The position numbers and the translations under genes are program-made. The notes beneath the pieces were generated by a model. It did not search any database. It saw nothing but the letters and a program-made list of their open reading frames with translations, and was not told the DNA's origin. This document shows positions 21,597-31,203 of a stretch of 64,000 nt of DNA, piece after piece. The DNA is from Enterobacter dykesii (GTDB lineage Bacteria; Pseudomonadota; Gammaproteobacteria; Enterobacterales; Enterobacteriaceae): NCBI RefSeq assembly GCF_008364625.2, contig NZ_CP126604.1, positions 1,798,001 through 1,862,000 of the forward strand. Direction: 5' to 3'. Every line of letters begins with the position of its first letter. Position 1 is the stretch's first letter.

Positions 21597-22061
21597 ATGC
21601 GATTCTGGTTTCTCCTGATGGCCGCACTTTTTCTTGCGGGATGCAGTAGCCATCGTGCGCCGCCGCCTAACCCACGGCTTTCAGATTCGATCACCGTCAT
21701 TGCCAGCCTTAACGATCAGCTGAGCAACTGGCGCGGCACGCCTTATCGCTACGGAGGCATGAGCCGCGGCGGCGTAGATTGCTCCGGCTTCGTGCTGATG
21801 ACGTTCCGCGACAAGTTTGATTTACAGCTTCCGCGCGAAACGCGCAAACAGGCAGAAATAGGCACTGAAATTGATAAAGACGATCTTCTGCCCGGGGACC
21901 TGGTTTTCTTCAAAACCGGCTCGGGTGAAAGCGGTCTTCATGTGGGCATATATGATACAGACAATCAGTTCATTCACGCCTCGACAAGCCGCGGCGTGAT
22001 GCGCTCTTCTCTTGATAACGTTTACTGGCGTAAAAATTTCTGGCAGGCACGACGTATATAG
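21597..22061 (+). CDS. nlpC: Lipoprotein NlpC, NlpC/P60 peptidase
   Basis: 154 residues from the ATG at 21597, where the family N terminus begins; the frame is open further up. The signal peptide ends in lipobox LAGC with C16 lipidated. The P60 domain has the catalytic Cys in VDCSGFV, His in LHVGIY and a third polar residue in FIHAS. The family hydrolyses peptide links in murein; the specific substrate of NlpC is uncertain. A loop-rich terminator follows. Confidence 0.94.
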   Translation: MRFWFLLMAALFLAGCSSHRAPPPNPRLSDSITVIASLNDQLSNWRGTPYRYGGMSRGGVDCSGFVLMTFRDKFDLQLPRETRKQAEIGTEIDKDDLLPGDLVFFKTGSGESGLHVGIYDTDNQFIHASTSRGVMRSSLDNVYWRKNFWQARRI

Positions 22062-22085
22062 TCTTTGTCAGACACTTCTCTTATG

Positions 22086-22119
22086 ACGGCATGGTCTCTA
22101 ATAAATCATGCCGTTTTTT
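22086..22119 (+). terminator. nlpC terminator
   Basis: ACGGCATG (22086–22093) pairs with CATGCCGT (22107–22114) around a 13-base loop, followed by a run of T. Confidence 0.8.
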
Positions 22120-22355
22120 CTCAAATAAGATGCTTAAAGTTAAATTTATCCAAAATTAGCGAATCCTGCATGTGTCTGTTTTATCTAAAACTGGCTATTA
22201 TTCAGCAACCAGGATAAAATTATTTTAGATTCAGGGATAAATCTGAAAATAAATACGGAACTAATGAAATTAATCTTATTAAAATCAAGACAGTGGAATT
22301 GTGTCGGCAATTGCTCCAGGATGTCCTCTCTCATCTTTAATGCGGAGCGAGTGCA
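22120..22355 (+). other. AT-rich leader upstream of ydiV
   Basis: No gene is visible here. Base composition drops sharply to AT-rich compared with both flanks, with many TAAA/ATTA tracts. Such tracts attract H-NS in enterobacteria. A weak GGAGCGAG ribosome site ends the stretch. No specific operator was recognised. Confidence 0.5.
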
Positions 22356-23072
22356 ATGATTATTACGCTAGATAATGCTTACCAGTCTGAACTGCTGCTT
22401 CTGCCTGCCCGTAATAGCGCCGGGGAGCTTAAAGGTTTAGAGGTTCTGGTTAACTTTACTGGCGTCGGTAGCGATGTGCGGATCCCCACTGAGCTCGTTA
22501 TCCCTCGGCTTTCAGCAGCTGAAGAGTTAGTGCTGTTTAACGAAAAACTGCAATTGCTTGATACCTGTAAACTGTTTTTTATTCAGCATCAGTTAATTGC
22601 ATGGATCAATATTACACCTGCAATAGTTGAATTTTTATTAAGTGATGGAAACGCTGTTTCAATCCTTGAGCGTTATCCGTTTCTTGAGTTTACTGTTAAT
22701 GAGAATTATCCAGGTTTAAATAACGGAAAAGACGATCTACAGCTGGCGAGAATGGCAATCCATTTCCCGTTGGTCCTGGCAAACTTTGGCGCAGGCGCCG
22801 CATCGCTCAAAGCGGTCTATGATGGATTATTTAAACGGGTTATTCTCGACAAAGGCTTCATTCAGCAGCGTGCCCCGGAGCTCTCTTTTGAGCCCTTTAT
22901 GCGCGCAATCCTCTGGCAAATCACACCGCACTGCCAGTCAGTGATCGTCTCGGGCATTGACGACCACGGCCTGTTGCAACGCGTGTTGTCCTTCAATTTT
23001 GGCGCCATGCAGGGCGCACTCTGGCCAGCCGTCTCTGCGGAGCACGTTACATCGCTGGTTCAGCAGCGATAA
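22356..23072 (+). CDS. ydiV: Anti-FlhD4C2 factor YdiV (RflP), degenerate EAL protein
   Basis: 238 residues, full-length relative to E. coli and Salmonella YdiV. The EAL domain has lost the signature (the EAL position reads LEVL) and lacks the DDFG metal motif (NFGAG instead), so it should not bind or cleave c-di-GMP. In Salmonella and E. coli it binds FlhD, blocks FlhD4C2 activity and delivers it to ClpXP, lowering flagellar expression in poor media. Codon use in the first half is more AT-rich than in neighbouring genes. selO follows on the same strand after 61 bases with its own strong ribosome site. Confidence 0.9.
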   Translation: MIITLDNAYQSELLLLPARNSAGELKGLEVLVNFTGVGSDVRIPTELVIPRLSAAEELVLFNEKLQLLDTCKLFFIQHQLIAWINITPAIVEFLLSDGNAVSILERYPFLEFTVNENYPGLNNGKDDLQLARMAIHFPLVLANFGAGAASLKAVYDGLFKRVILDKGFIQQRAPELSFEPFMRAILWQITPHCQSVIVSGIDDHGLLQRVLSFNFGAMQGALWPAVSAEHVTSLVQQR

Positions 23073-23133
23073 CCCTTGCTTTCGCCCGTGTTTAAGTCCG
23101 GGTAAACCCTCTACACTAAAAGCAGGAGGACTT

Positions 23134-24576
23134 ATGACCCTGTCTTTTACTGCTCACTGGCATGACGAGTTGCCTGGCTTTTACACCGCACTCAAACCAA
23201 CACCGTTACAAAATTCACGCCTTATCTGGCATAACGATTTGCTGGCAGAAGAGCTGGCCATTCCGCCTGAGCTGTTTCAGCGTTCAGAAGGCGCTGGCGT
23301 CTGGGGCGGTGAAACGCTTCTCGCCGGGATGCAACCTCTGGCTCAGGTCTATAGCGGACATCAGTTTGGCGTCTGGGCGGGGCAGCTGGGCGACGGCAGG
23401 GGGATCCTGCTCGGCGAACAACAGCTTCCCAACGGGGAGACGGTTGACTGGCACCTGAAAGGCGCGGGTCTTACTCCCTATTCGCGAATGGGCGACGGGC
23501 GTGCGGTTCTGCGTTCAACGATTCGTGAATGCCTGGGCTCCGAAGCGATGCATGCCCTGGGGATCCCCACTACCCGAGCGCTGTCGATCGTGACCAGCGA
23601 TACGCCGGTTGTGCGCGAAACGGTGGAAAAGGGCGCAATGCTGATGCGTATCGCGCAAAGCCATCTGCGCTTCGGCCATTTTGAGCACTTTTACTACCGT
23701 CGCGAGCCGGAAAAGGTGCGCCAGCTGGCTGACTTTGCCATTCGTCACCACTGGGCGCATTTGCAGGACGAGGCGGATAAATACGTTATCTGGTTCAGGG
23801 ATGTGGTTGCCCGAACCGCAGCCCTGATTGCCCGCTGGCAAACGGTGGGCTTTGCCCATGGCGTCATGAATACGGACAACATGTCGATCCTCGGGTTGAC
23901 CTTTGATTACGGCCCGTTTGGTTTCCTGGACGATTATCAGCCTGGCTATATCTGCAACCACTCCGACTATCAGGGACGTTACAGCTTTGACAATCAGCCA
24001 GCGGTTGGCCTGTGGAACCTGCAGCGGCTTGCGCAAACCCTGTCGCCGTTCATCGACGTAGATGCCCTGAATGATGCACTCGACAGCTATCAGGACATAT
24101 TGCTGCGAGAATACGGCACGCTGATGCGCAATAAGCTGGGACTGATGACGCAGGAGAGGGGCGATAACGACATTCTCAACGGCCTGTTTGCCCTGATGGC
24201 GCGCGAGGGCAGCGATTATACCCGTACCTTCCGGATGCTGAGCCAGACGGAGCAGCACAGTGCGGCCTCGCCGCTGCGCGACGAGTTTATTGACAGACAG
24301 GCGTTTGACGACTGGTTTGCCACTTACCGCGCGCGTCTGCAGCAGGAGCTGGTGGACGACGCCACTCGCCAGACGCAGATGAACGCGACGAACCCGGCGA
24401 TGGTGTTGCGCAACTGGCTGGCGCAGCGGGCGATTGAGCAGGCAGAGCAGGGTGAATACGACGAGCTACACCGTCTGCATGTGGCGTTGCGCACGCCGTT
24501 TGCAGACCGGGATGATGACTACGTCAGCCGCCCGCCTGACTGGGGCAAGCGGCTGGAGGTCAGCTGCTCAAGCTAG
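23134..24576 (+). CDS. selO: Protein adenylyltransferase SelO (YdiU)
   Basis: 480 residues; the pseudokinase-fold enzyme transfers AMP to Ser/Thr/Tyr of target proteins and is linked to redox stress. AGGAGG directly before the ATG at 23134 sets the start, although the frame is open upstream. Visible conserved parts are [36 protein letters not shown] (P-loop-like and flipped ATP site) and [22 protein letters not shown] (catalytic/metal). The C terminus ends CSS; animal homologues carry selenocysteine near this position. Confidence 0.95.
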   Translation: MTLSFTAHWHDELPGFYTALKPTPLQNSRLIWHNDLLAEELAIPPELFQRSEGAGVWGGETLLAGMQPLAQVYSGHQFGVWAGQLGDGRGILLGEQQLPNGETVDWHLKGAGLTPYSRMGDGRAVLRSTIRECLGSEAMHALGIPTTRALSIVTSDTPVVRETVEKGAMLMRIAQSHLRFGHFEHFYYRREPEKVRQLADFAIRHHWAHLQDEADKYVIWFRDVVARTAALIARWQTVGFAHGVMNTDNMSILGLTFDYGPFGFLDDYQPGYICNHSDYQGRYSFDNQPAVGLWNLQRLAQTLSPFIDVDALNDALDSYQDILLREYGTLMRNKLGLMTQERGDNDILNGLFALMAREGSDYTRTFRMLSQTEQHSAASPLRDEFIDRQAFDDWFATYRARLQQELVDDATRQTQMNATNPAMVLRNWLAQRAIEQAEQGEYDELHRLHVALRTPFADRDDDYVSRPPDWGKRLEVSCSS

Positions 24577-24582
24577 TCTTTT

Positions 24583-24612
24583 GGCCGGGAGGCGGCTTCG
24601 CCTTACCCGGCC
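24583..24612. repeat. REP palindrome after selO
   Basis: GGCCGGG (24583–24589) pairs with CCCGGCC (24606–24612) around GGCGGCTTCGCC. It separates the convergent ends of selO and bdhA and marks the left edge of the accessory block. Confidence 0.8.
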
Positions 24613-24618
24613 TGAACA

Positions 24619-25389
24619 TCACTGCGCGACCCAGCCGCCATCCATATTCCACGCGACGCCGCGAACGTTCACGGCGCCCTCGCTGCACAAAAACAGCGCC
24701 AGTTCACCCAGCTGCTCCGGGGTGACAAACTCGCCCGAAGGCTGTTTCTCCGCCAGAAGCTGTTCCCGAGCCTGCTCCGGCGGTACGCCGTCAGCGATGC
24801 GCTTATCAATTTGCTGCTGCACCAGCGGGGTCAGCACCCAGCCGGGACAGATGGTATTGGCGGTAATGCCGGTGCGGGCGGTTTCCAGCGCCAGCGATTT
24901 CGTAAAGCCCACTACGCCATGCTTGGCGGCCACGTAGGCTGACTTCTCTTTTGACGCGACCAGCCCGTGAACCGAGGCGATATTGATGATGCGCCCCCAG
25001 TTTTTCTCGCGCATGGCGGGCAGCGCCAGCCGGCTGGTGTGAAATACCGAGGAGAGATTAATGGCGATAATGTCGTTCCATATCTCCACCGGAAACGCGT
25101 CAACCGGGGCGACATGCTGTATCCCTGCGTTGTTGACAAGAATGTCCACGCCGCCAAACTGCGATTCGGCGTAGCGCATCATGGCTTCAATTTGCAGCAC
25201 GTCACGCAGGTCCGCATCGTGATAGCCCGGCTTTTTGCCCAGTTGCGCAATCTCTTCTCTTGCTGATTCGCTGTCGCCGAAACCGTTGAGGATCAGCTGT
25301 GCCCCGGCCTTCGCCAGCACGCGGGCGATCCCAAGTCCAATGCCGCTGGTCGAGCCCGTCACCAGCGCGGTCTTACCGTTCAGATTCAT
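24619..25389 (-). CDS. bdhA: 3-hydroxybutyrate dehydrogenase (SDR family)
   Basis: 256 residues. The classical SDR motifs are TGSTSGIGLG (NAD binding), NNAG, catalytic S139 and Y152-x3-K156 (SAYVAAK). The protein closely fits bacterial D-3-hydroxybutyrate dehydrogenases, oxidising D-3-hydroxybutyrate to acetoacetate with NAD+. AGGAGA supports the ATG at 25389. It is the last gene of a five-gene operon whose other members handle acetoacetate, which strengthens the substrate assignment over a generic SDR. Confidence 0.85.
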   Translation of the reverse strand: MNLNGKTALVTGSTSGIGLGIARVLAKAGAQLILNGFGDSESAREEIAQLGKKPGYHDADLRDVLQIEAMMRYAESQFGGVDILVNNAGIQHVAPVDAFPVEIWNDIIAINLSSVFHTSRLALPAMREKNWGRIINIASVHGLVASKEKSAYVAAKHGVVGFTKSLALETARTGITANTICPGWVLTPLVQQQIDKRIADGVPPEQAREQLLAEKQPSGEFVTPEQLGELALFLCSEGAVNVRGVAWNMDGGWVAQ

Positions 25390-25399
25390 CTTTCTCTCC

Positions 25400-26791
25400 T
25401 TACACAATGCCGGTCAGATAGAACACGGCAATGACAAAAAGCACTGCCAGACTTTTAATGAGGGTGATAGCGAAAATGCCGCCGTAGGCCTGGCGATGGC
25501 TCAGGCCGGTAATCGCCAGCAGGGTAATCACCGCGCCGTTATGGGGAAGGGTATCCATCCCGCCGCTCGCCATCGACGCCACGCGGTGCAGCACCTCAAG
25601 AGGAATATTGGCGGCGTGGGCGGCGGCGACAAACGAGTCGGACATGGCGGCAAGCGCAATACTCATCCCGCCGGACGCCGAGCCGGTGATGCCCGCAAGC
25701 ACCGTCACGCTGATGGCTTCATTCAGCAGCGGATTCGGGATGGCCGCCAGCGCTTTGGATAACACCAGGAACCCGGGCAGGGCGGCGATCACCGCGCCGA
25801 AACCGTATTCCGAGGCGGTATTCATCGCCGCCAGAATGGCACCGCTCACCGCGGTCCGGCTGCCTTCAGCCAGACGCCCCCGTATATTGCGAAAGCCAAA
25901 AATCAGCACCAGCACGATACCGGAGATCAGCGCCGCCTCGACGGCCCAGATGGCGGTGATCTTGCCCACCTCGGTCACAATGGGTTTCGCCAGGCCTGGC
26001 AGAGTCAGCTCGTGGGTCGTGCCGTACCAGCCGGGGATCCAGCGGGTAAACAGCAGGTTCAGTATGCCCACTACAAGCAGCGGGGAGATAGCAATCAGCG
26101 GGTGTGGAAGGTTAATGTTATCCGGCGTCTCGGGTTCATTTTTCAGATCCGTACCGTAGCCTTCGTTGTTATTGAACGCCTTACGACGCTGACGCTCCAG
26201 CCAGAGCAGACCAAAGACGATAATAAACAGAGAGCCGATAAGCCCCAGCCACGGCGCGGCCCAGGCGTTTGTGCCAAAGAAGCTGGTGGGGATGATGTTC
26301 TGGATCTGCGGCGTGCCGGGCAGGGCGTCCATGGTAAACGAAAACGCCCCCAGCGCCACGGTGGCCGGGATCAGCCGCTTGGGGATGCCGCTCTGGCGGA
26401 ACAGTTCCGCGGCGAAAGGGTAAACCGCAAACGCCACCACGAACAGCGATACGCCGCCGTAGGTTAGCAGCGCGCACACCAGGACGATCACCGGAATAGC
26501 GTGGCGACGGCCGAGGATCTGAATCGCGGCGGCGACGATGGAGCGTGAGAAACCGGAAAGCTCAATCAGCTTGCCAAACACCGCGCCCAGCAGGAACACC
26601 GGGAAGTAGAGCTTGACGAAGCCCACCATCTTTTCCATAAACAGGCCGGTAAACGTCGGGCCGACGGCACCCGGATCGGTCAGCAGCACGGCGCCGAGCG
26701 CCGCAATCGGTGCAAACAAAATAACGCTGTATCCGCGATAGGCCGCCAGCATCAGCAGCGCCAGCGCCGCCAGGGCAATTAACACACTCAT
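25400..26791 (-). CDS. GntP-family permease, probable 3-hydroxybutyrate/acetoacetate importer
   Basis: 463 residues, strongly hydrophobic, with about 12 membrane segments. The family is gluconate:H+ symporter (GntP): TYGGVSLFVVAFAVYPFA and the MDALPGTPQIQNIIPT re-entrant region are characteristic. GAGGAG precedes the ATG. Substrate cannot be read from the sequence; position between a thiolase and 3-hydroxybutyrate dehydrogenase suggests a short hydroxy- or keto-acid rather than gluconate. Ten bases separate it from bdhA. Confidence 0.8.
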   Translation of the reverse strand: MSVLIALAALALLMLAAYRGYSVILFAPIAALGAVLLTDPGAVGPTFTGLFMEKMVGFVKLYFPVFLLGAVFGKLIELSGFSRSIVAAAIQILGRRHAIPVIVLVCALLTYGGVSLFVVAFAVYPFAAELFRQSGIPKRLIPATVALGAFSFTMDALPGTPQIQNIIPTSFFGTNAWAAPWLGLIGSLFIIVFGLLWLERQRRKAFNNNEGYGTDLKNEPETPDNINLPHPLIAISPLLVVGILNLLFTRWIPGWYGTTHELTLPGLAKPIVTEVGKITAIWAVEAALISGIVLVLIFGFRNIRGRLAEGSRTAVSGAILAAMNTASEYGFGAVIAALPGFLVLSKALAAIPNPLLNEAISVTVLAGITGSASGGMSIALAAMSDSFVAAAHAANIPLEVLHRVASMASGGMDTLPHNGAVITLLAITGLSHRQAYGGIFAITLIKSLAVLFVIAVFYLTGIV

Positions 26792-26835
26792 TACGACTCC
26801 TCACTTTAATTATTATTAGGGTATCAACGAGATGC

Positions 26836-28017
26836 TTAACGCTCGACGGTCAGAGCAATGCCTTGCCCGCCGCCCACGCACAGGGTGACGAGCCCTTTTT
26901 TGACGTCACGGCGCTGCATTTCGTACAGCAGCGTCACGAGGATGCGGCAGCCGGAGGCGCCAATCGGATGACCCAGGGCGATAGCGCCGCCGTTAACGTT
27001 CACCCTGCGCTCATCCCAGCCGAGCTGCTTGCCCACCGCCAGCGCCTGGGCGGCAAAGGCCTCATTGGCTTCAATGAGGTCCACGTCATCCAGCGTCCAG
27101 CCCGCCCGCGACAGAGCCGTCCGGCAGGCGCTGACCGGACCGATGCCCATCACCGACGGGTCAACGCCCGTCACGGCGTAGCTCACGATGCGACCGAGAA
27201 CTGGCAAACCGCTCTCCCGCGCCTTTTCGCCGCTCATCAGCAGCACCGCGGCGGCACCGTCGTTGAGCGTCGACGCATTTCCGGCCGTCACCGTGCCTTC
27301 CGCCTGCAAAAAGGCGGGGCGCAGCTGCGCCAGCTGCTCGGCGGTGGTGCCTGGCCGGGGCTGTTCGTCACGGCGGACGATAAGCGGCGGTTTTTTACCC
27401 TGTTTTACCGTTACCGGCGCTATCTCGGCGTCAAACCGACCCGCTTCGAGGGCAAAAGCCGCTTTGTGCTGCGACCGGGCGGCAAAGGCGTCCTGCTGCT
27501 CGCGGGAAATGGCATTCTCCCGGGCGACGTTTTCAGCGGTGATCCCCATGTGATAATCGTTGAACGCGTCCCACAGGCCGTCGGTAATCATGCTGTCCTG
27601 CAGGCCTGTATGGCCAAAACGCAGCCCTGAACGCGCGCCGTCCAGCAGATAGGGGGCGTTGCTCATGCTCTCCTGACCGCCAGCGATAATCGCTTCCGCG
27701 TCGCCGCAGCGGATCGCCTGCGCGGCGAGCTGCACCGCTTTTAATCCCGCGCCGCAGACCAGGTTGACCGTTGTCGCCGGCGTGCTGACGGGTAATCCGG
27801 CGGCGATGGCCGTCTGGCGCGCCGGGTTTTGCCCGCATCCCGCCGTCAGCACCTGCCCGAAAATAAGTTCATCTACCTGTTCTTCGTGAAGATCGCTGTT
27901 CTCCAGCAGGTGCCGCACCGCGATGGCCCCCAGCTCAACCGCTGAAAGGGACGATAGCGATCCGCGAAAACTGCCTATGGGGGTTCGCGTGGCCCCGACA
28001 ATCATGACTTCTTTCAT
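26836..28017 (-). CDS. atoB: Acetyl-CoA C-acetyltransferase (thiolase)
   Basis: 393 residues. The nucleophile C88 is in [11 protein letters not shown], the His in [14 protein letters not shown] and the second Cys in TLCVGGGQG; all thiolase catalytic residues are present. It cleaves acetoacetyl-CoA to two acetyl-CoA in the catabolic direction. It lies between the CoA-transferase pair and the permease. Another thiolase elsewhere in the genome cannot be excluded, so the symbol reflects activity. Confidence 0.88.
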   Translation of the reverse strand: MKEVMIVGATRTPIGSFRGSLSSLSAVELGAIAVRHLLENSDLHEEQVDELIFGQVLTAGCGQNPARQTAIAAGLPVSTPATTVNLVCGAGLKAVQLAAQAIRCGDAEAIIAGGQESMSNAPYLLDGARSGLRFGHTGLQDSMITDGLWDAFNDYHMGITAENVARENAISREQQDAFAARSQHKAAFALEAGRFDAEIAPVTVKQGKKPPLIVRRDEQPRPGTTAEQLAQLRPAFLQAEGTVTAGNASTLNDGAAAVLLMSGEKARESGLPVLGRIVSYAVTGVDPSVMGIGPVSACRTALSRAGWTLDDVDLIEANEAFAAQALAVGKQLGWDERRVNVNGGAIALGHPIGASGCRILVTLLYEMQRRDVKKGLVTLCVGGGQGIALTVER

Positions 28018-28026
28018 CGTGAGTCC

Positions 28027-28683
28027 TCAGTTGAAGCGCATCTCGCGAACGTCGTCCGCCACAATCATTTTCCCGGCCGTCTTAGCCGCAATTTCGTCGA
28101 TGCTGACGCCGGGTGCGTATTCCAGCAGGATGAACGCGCCGTCCTCGATCTCCAGCAATGCGAGGTCGGTTAAGACCCGACGGATACAGCCCGCGCCCGT
28201 GAGCGGCAGCGTGCAGCGCGGCAGCAGCTTTGATTCACCGCTTTTAGACGCGTGGGTCATCACCACAATGATGTTCTGCGCCCCGGCGACGAGATCCATC
28301 GCGCCGCCCATGCCCTTCACCATCTTTCCGGGGATCATCCAAGAGGCGATATTGCCCTCGACGTCCACTTCAAACGCGCCCAGCACGGTCAGGTCGACAT
28401 GACCGCCGCGGATCATGGCAAACGACTGGGCCGAGTCGAAAATGGCTGCGCCGGTTCGCGCGGTCACGGTCTGTTTACCAGCGTTGATCATGTCGGCGTC
28501 AAGGCTCTGCTCGTCAGGAAAAGCCCCCATCCCCAGCAGCCCGTTTTCCGACTGAAGCATCACGTCCATCCCGTCCGGAATGTAGTTCGCCACCAGGGTA
28601 GGGATACCGATCCCCAGGTTGACGTAATACCCGTCGCGCAGCTCGCGGGCGACGCGTATGGCCATCTGTTCACGGGTTAACAT
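28027..28683 (-). CDS. scoB: 3-oxoacid CoA-transferase subunit B
   Basis: 218 residues of the class I CoA-transferase beta subunit. The catalytic glutamate that forms the glutamyl-CoA thioester is E46 in QSENGLLGMG, and the VVNLGIGIP-like motif is at about 21–29. It activates acetoacetate to acetoacetyl-CoA with succinyl-CoA or acetyl-CoA as donor; the sequence does not decide which (Sco versus AtoA type). It starts two bases after scoA ends. Confidence 0.87.
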   Translation of the reverse strand: MLTREQMAIRVARELRDGYYVNLGIGIPTLVANYIPDGMDVMLQSENGLLGMGAFPDEQSLDADMINAGKQTVTARTGAAIFDSAQSFAMIRGGHVDLTVLGAFEVDVEGNIASWMIPGKMVKGMGGAMDLVAGAQNIIVVMTHASKSGESKLLPRCTLPLTGAGCIRRVLTDLALLEIEDGAFILLEYAPGVSIDEIAAKTAGKMIVADDVREMRFN

Positions 28684-28685
28684 CG

Positions 28686-29393
28686 TCAGACTCCTTCCGC
28701 GCGCAGGGTGCGCTGTTCAATGCGTTTTTCAAACTGGCCGACAATCAGCCTGTCGACGTAAATGCCCGGGGTATGAATGGCCGACGGGGGCAGCTCACCC
28801 GGGGGAACAATCTCTTCCACCTCGACGACCGTTATCCGGCCCGCCGTTGCCATCAGCGGATTAAAATTTTGCGCGGTATGCCGGTAGACAACGTTGCCGT
28901 ACCAGTCCGCTTTCCAGCCCTTAATCAGCGCGAAATCCCCGGTAATAGCCTCTTCAAGGATGTAGTGCTTCCCCGCAAACTGGCGCACGTCTTTGCCGTC
29001 AGCCACGGGCGTGCCGTAGCCGGTGGCCGTGTAAAATGCCGGAATGCCCGCGCCGCCCGCGCGCACCTTTTCCGCCAGCGTGCCCTGAGGCGTGAGTTCA
29101 ATCTCCAGTTCGCCGCTCAGCACCTGCTGCTCAAACAGGGCGTTCTCGCCGACGTAAGAGGCCACCACTCTGCGAACCTGACGCGTTTCGAGCAGTATCC
29201 CGAGACCGAAACCGTCCACGCCGCAGTTGTTTGATACCACCGTCAGATCTTTCACCTGACGGCGTCTGACCTCTGCAATCAGGTTCTCCGGAATACCGCA
29301 CAGGCCGAAGCCGCCCGCCAGTAAGGTCATCCCGTCCGTCAGCCCATCCAGCGCCTGCGCATAGCTGCCGACGCGCTTATCCAGTCCCGCCAT
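28686..29393 (-). CDS. scoA: 3-oxoacid CoA-transferase subunit A
   Basis: 235 residues from the ATG at 29393, where GGGAGGG lies seven bases upstream; in-frame ATGs at 29399 and 29426 fit the ribosome site less well. The CoA-binding [13 protein letters not shown] is near residue 25. It is the first gene of the operon scoA–scoB–atoB–permease–bdhA on the minus strand, divergent from the LysR gene across about 140 AT-rich bases that should carry the operon promoter and operator. Confidence 0.87.
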   Translation of the reverse strand: MAGLDKRVGSYAQALDGLTDGMTLLAGGFGLCGIPENLIAEVRRRQVKDLTVVSNNCGVDGFGLGILLETRQVRRVVASYVGENALFEQQVLSGELEIELTPQGTLAEKVRAGGAGIPAFYTATGYGTPVADGKDVRQFAGKHYILEEAITGDFALIKGWKADWYGNVVYRHTAQNFNPLMATAGRITVVEVEEIVPPGELPPSAIHTPGIYVDRLIVGQFEKRIEQRTLRAEGV

Positions 29394-29533
29394 AGTCATC
29401 CCTCCCGTTATCCGTGCCGGTATCATTAGGGGCGGCGACTCATTTGTTAATTTTGAATTTGTGACCCACTCATTTGGTTTTTTTATTAATTTCCTGTTAA
29501 CTAAATTTTTTCAATTAGTTAACAGGATGAAAA
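29394..29533. promoter_or_regulatory. Divergent promoter region scoA / lysR-type regulator
   Basis: An AT-rich spacer holding the inverted arms TTAACTAA (29498–29505) and TTAGTTAA (29515–29522). LysR regulators typically bind T-N11-A palindromes between such divergent genes, and this repeat ends just before the regulator's ribosome site. The palindrome is seen directly; the binding is inferred. Confidence 0.5.
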
Positions 29534-30457
29534 ATGAGAATGAGTGTCAAACAGTTACGCGCGTTTTTAGCGGTAGCTCACACTCTCAATTTCGCCCACG
29601 CCAGCGAACGGCTGAATCTTTCCCAGCCGGCCCTGAGCCTGACGATTAAAGCGCTGGAGGATGCGCTCGGCGGACCGCTGCTGCAGCGGAGCACGCGCAA
29701 GGTCGCGTTGACGCAGGAGGGAGAAACGTTTTTGCCGATGGCGCGCCAGCTGCTTGCCGACTGGGATAACGTCGAAGAGGCAATGCACCAGTGCTTTACC
29801 CTGCAGCGCGGTAAAATCTCGGTAGCGGCCATGCCGTCGTTTGCCGCAAATGTCCTGCCCGAGGTGCTAAAAGCGTTTCGCGATCGTCATGCCGGGATCA
29901 ACGTCACCGTGCATGACGTTATCAACGAGCAGGTGATAGAGATGGTGCGGGAGGGGCGAGTCGAGATGGGCATCGCCTTTGAACCGGCACCGACGCACAA
30001 CCTGCTGTTTACCCCGCTGGGCCTCGACAGGTTTGTTGCCATCGTGCCGAAAGATTCCTCGCTGGCAGGCAAGAAGCGCCTGTCATGGGAAGAGCTGCTG
30101 ACGCTGGATTTCATCACCCTGCAGCGCCCGTCGGCGGTACGTCTGATGATGGAGGAGGAGCTGGCGCGAAGCGGCAGAAAGCTGGAGGTGGCGCTGGAGA
30201 GTCATCAGCTGGTGACGGTCGGGCGAATGGTCGCGAGCGGGCTGGGCGGCAGTGCCGTCCCGGCGCTCTGCGAGGCGCAGATGACGGCGCTGGGCGCGGT
30301 CTGTATCCCGCTGGATAACCCGCCGATAGAAAAGTGCATTGGAGCAATCCATCCCGGGCACACGCAGCTCTCTAAAGCGGCGCATGCCCTGCTGGAGACG
30401 CTGAAGGATTTTTATCAGCCCGATCAGGGGGCGAGAAACACCTGCGGCGCGGCGTGA
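29534..30457 (+). CDS. LysR-family regulator, divergent from 3-hydroxybutyrate operon
   Basis: 307 residues. The N-terminal winged helix-turn-helix (MSVKQLRAFLAVAHTLNFAH, then LSQPALSLTIKALED) is followed by a type 2 periplasmic-binding-fold effector domain. AGGA lies six bases before the ATG. Divergent orientation beside scoA suggests it controls the catabolic operon, perhaps with 3-hydroxybutyrate or acetoacetate as inducer; the sequence does not show the ligand. Its 3' end overlaps the convergent hmuV by 34 bases. Confidence 0.88.
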   Translation: MRMSVKQLRAFLAVAHTLNFAHASERLNLSQPALSLTIKALEDALGGPLLQRSTRKVALTQEGETFLPMARQLLADWDNVEEAMHQCFTLQRGKISVAAMPSFAANVLPEVLKAFRDRHAGINVTVHDVINEQVIEMVREGRVEMGIAFEPAPTHNLLFTPLGLDRFVAIVPKDSSLAGKKRLSWEELLTLDFITLQRPSAVRLMMEEELARSGRKLEVALESHQLVTVGRMVASGLGGSAVPALCEAQMTALGAVCIPLDNPPIEKCIGAIHPGHTQLSKAAHALLETLKDFYQPDQGARNTCGAA

Positions 30458-31203
30458 GCCGGATGCCTGCCGACGATAACCTGCGCGCCGTACCAGCGCG
30501 CCAGCGTATCGGCCTGCAAAACGGTTTCCGGTTCCCCCCGGGAGACGATTTTACCGCCGTGCAGCAGCAGGATGCGATCCGCCCACAGCGCCGCTAAATT
30601 GAGGTCGTGCAGCACCGCGCACACGTGCAGATGTCCCCGGCTGGTCAGGGATTTCAGCAGGCGCAGCAGATGCTGCTGGTGATAGAGATCGAGCGCAGAC
30701 GTCGGTTCATCAAGAAACAGCCAGCCGCGCGGCGCACCGTCGCACCAGAGCTGGGCCAGCGCGCGGGCGAGCTGGATGCGCTGCTGCTCGCCGCCGGATA
30801 GGGCGGCAAACTGCCTGCCCGCCAGCGGTAAACAGCCGGTAATAGCCATGACCTCCTCAATCACCGACGCTTCTGGCGCGCGGGTCCAGGGCGCACGCCC
30901 CATACCGACGACCGCCTCAACCGGCCAGTCAAATCCGAGCTGCGTGCTCTGGCGCATCACCGCCCGGTAGCGGGAGAGCGTTTCTGGCTGCCAGGCCGCA
31001 AGCGGTGTGCCCGCCAGGCTGCACTGTCCGGCTGCCGGTTTAAGATAGCCGGTAAGCAGCCGCAACAGCGTTGATTTCCCTGCGCCGTTGGGGCCAATCA
31101 GCGCCACCAGCTCGCCCTGAGATAAGGTCAGCGACACGTCGTTAATCAGCGTGCGTTGTCCGGCGCAAAAAACAAGGTTTTCTGCACAGTAGCGTTCAGC
31201 CAT
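30424..31203 (-). CDS. hmuV: Heme ABC transporter ATP-binding protein HmuV
   Basis: 259 residues. Walker [10 protein letters not shown], signature LSGGEQQRIQLARAL and Walker B GWLFLDEPTSALD are present, and the switch His is in AVLHDLNLA. It drives heme import through HmuU2 across the inner membrane. It overlaps hmuU by eight bases and is the last gene of the hemP–hmuRSTUV cluster; its 3' end overlaps the convergent LysR gene. Confidence 0.94.
   Translation of the reverse strand: MAERYCAENLVFCAGQRTLINDVSLTLSQGELVALIGPNGAGKSTLLRLLTGYLKPAAGQCSLAGTPLAAWQPETLSRYRAVMRQSTQLGFDWPVEAVVGMGRAPWTRAPEASVIEEVMAITGCLPLAGRQFAALSGGEQQRIQLARALAQLWCDGAPRGWLFLDEPTSALDLYHQQHLLRLLKSLTSRGHLHVCAVLHDLNLAALWADRILLLHGGKIVSRGEPETVLQADTLARWYGAQVIVGRHPAHAAPQVFLAP

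Noticed and set aside
22957..23133. N-terminal extension of selO overlapping ydiV
   Set aside because: Family similarity and AGGAGG both start at 23134; the extension is ydiV in another frame.
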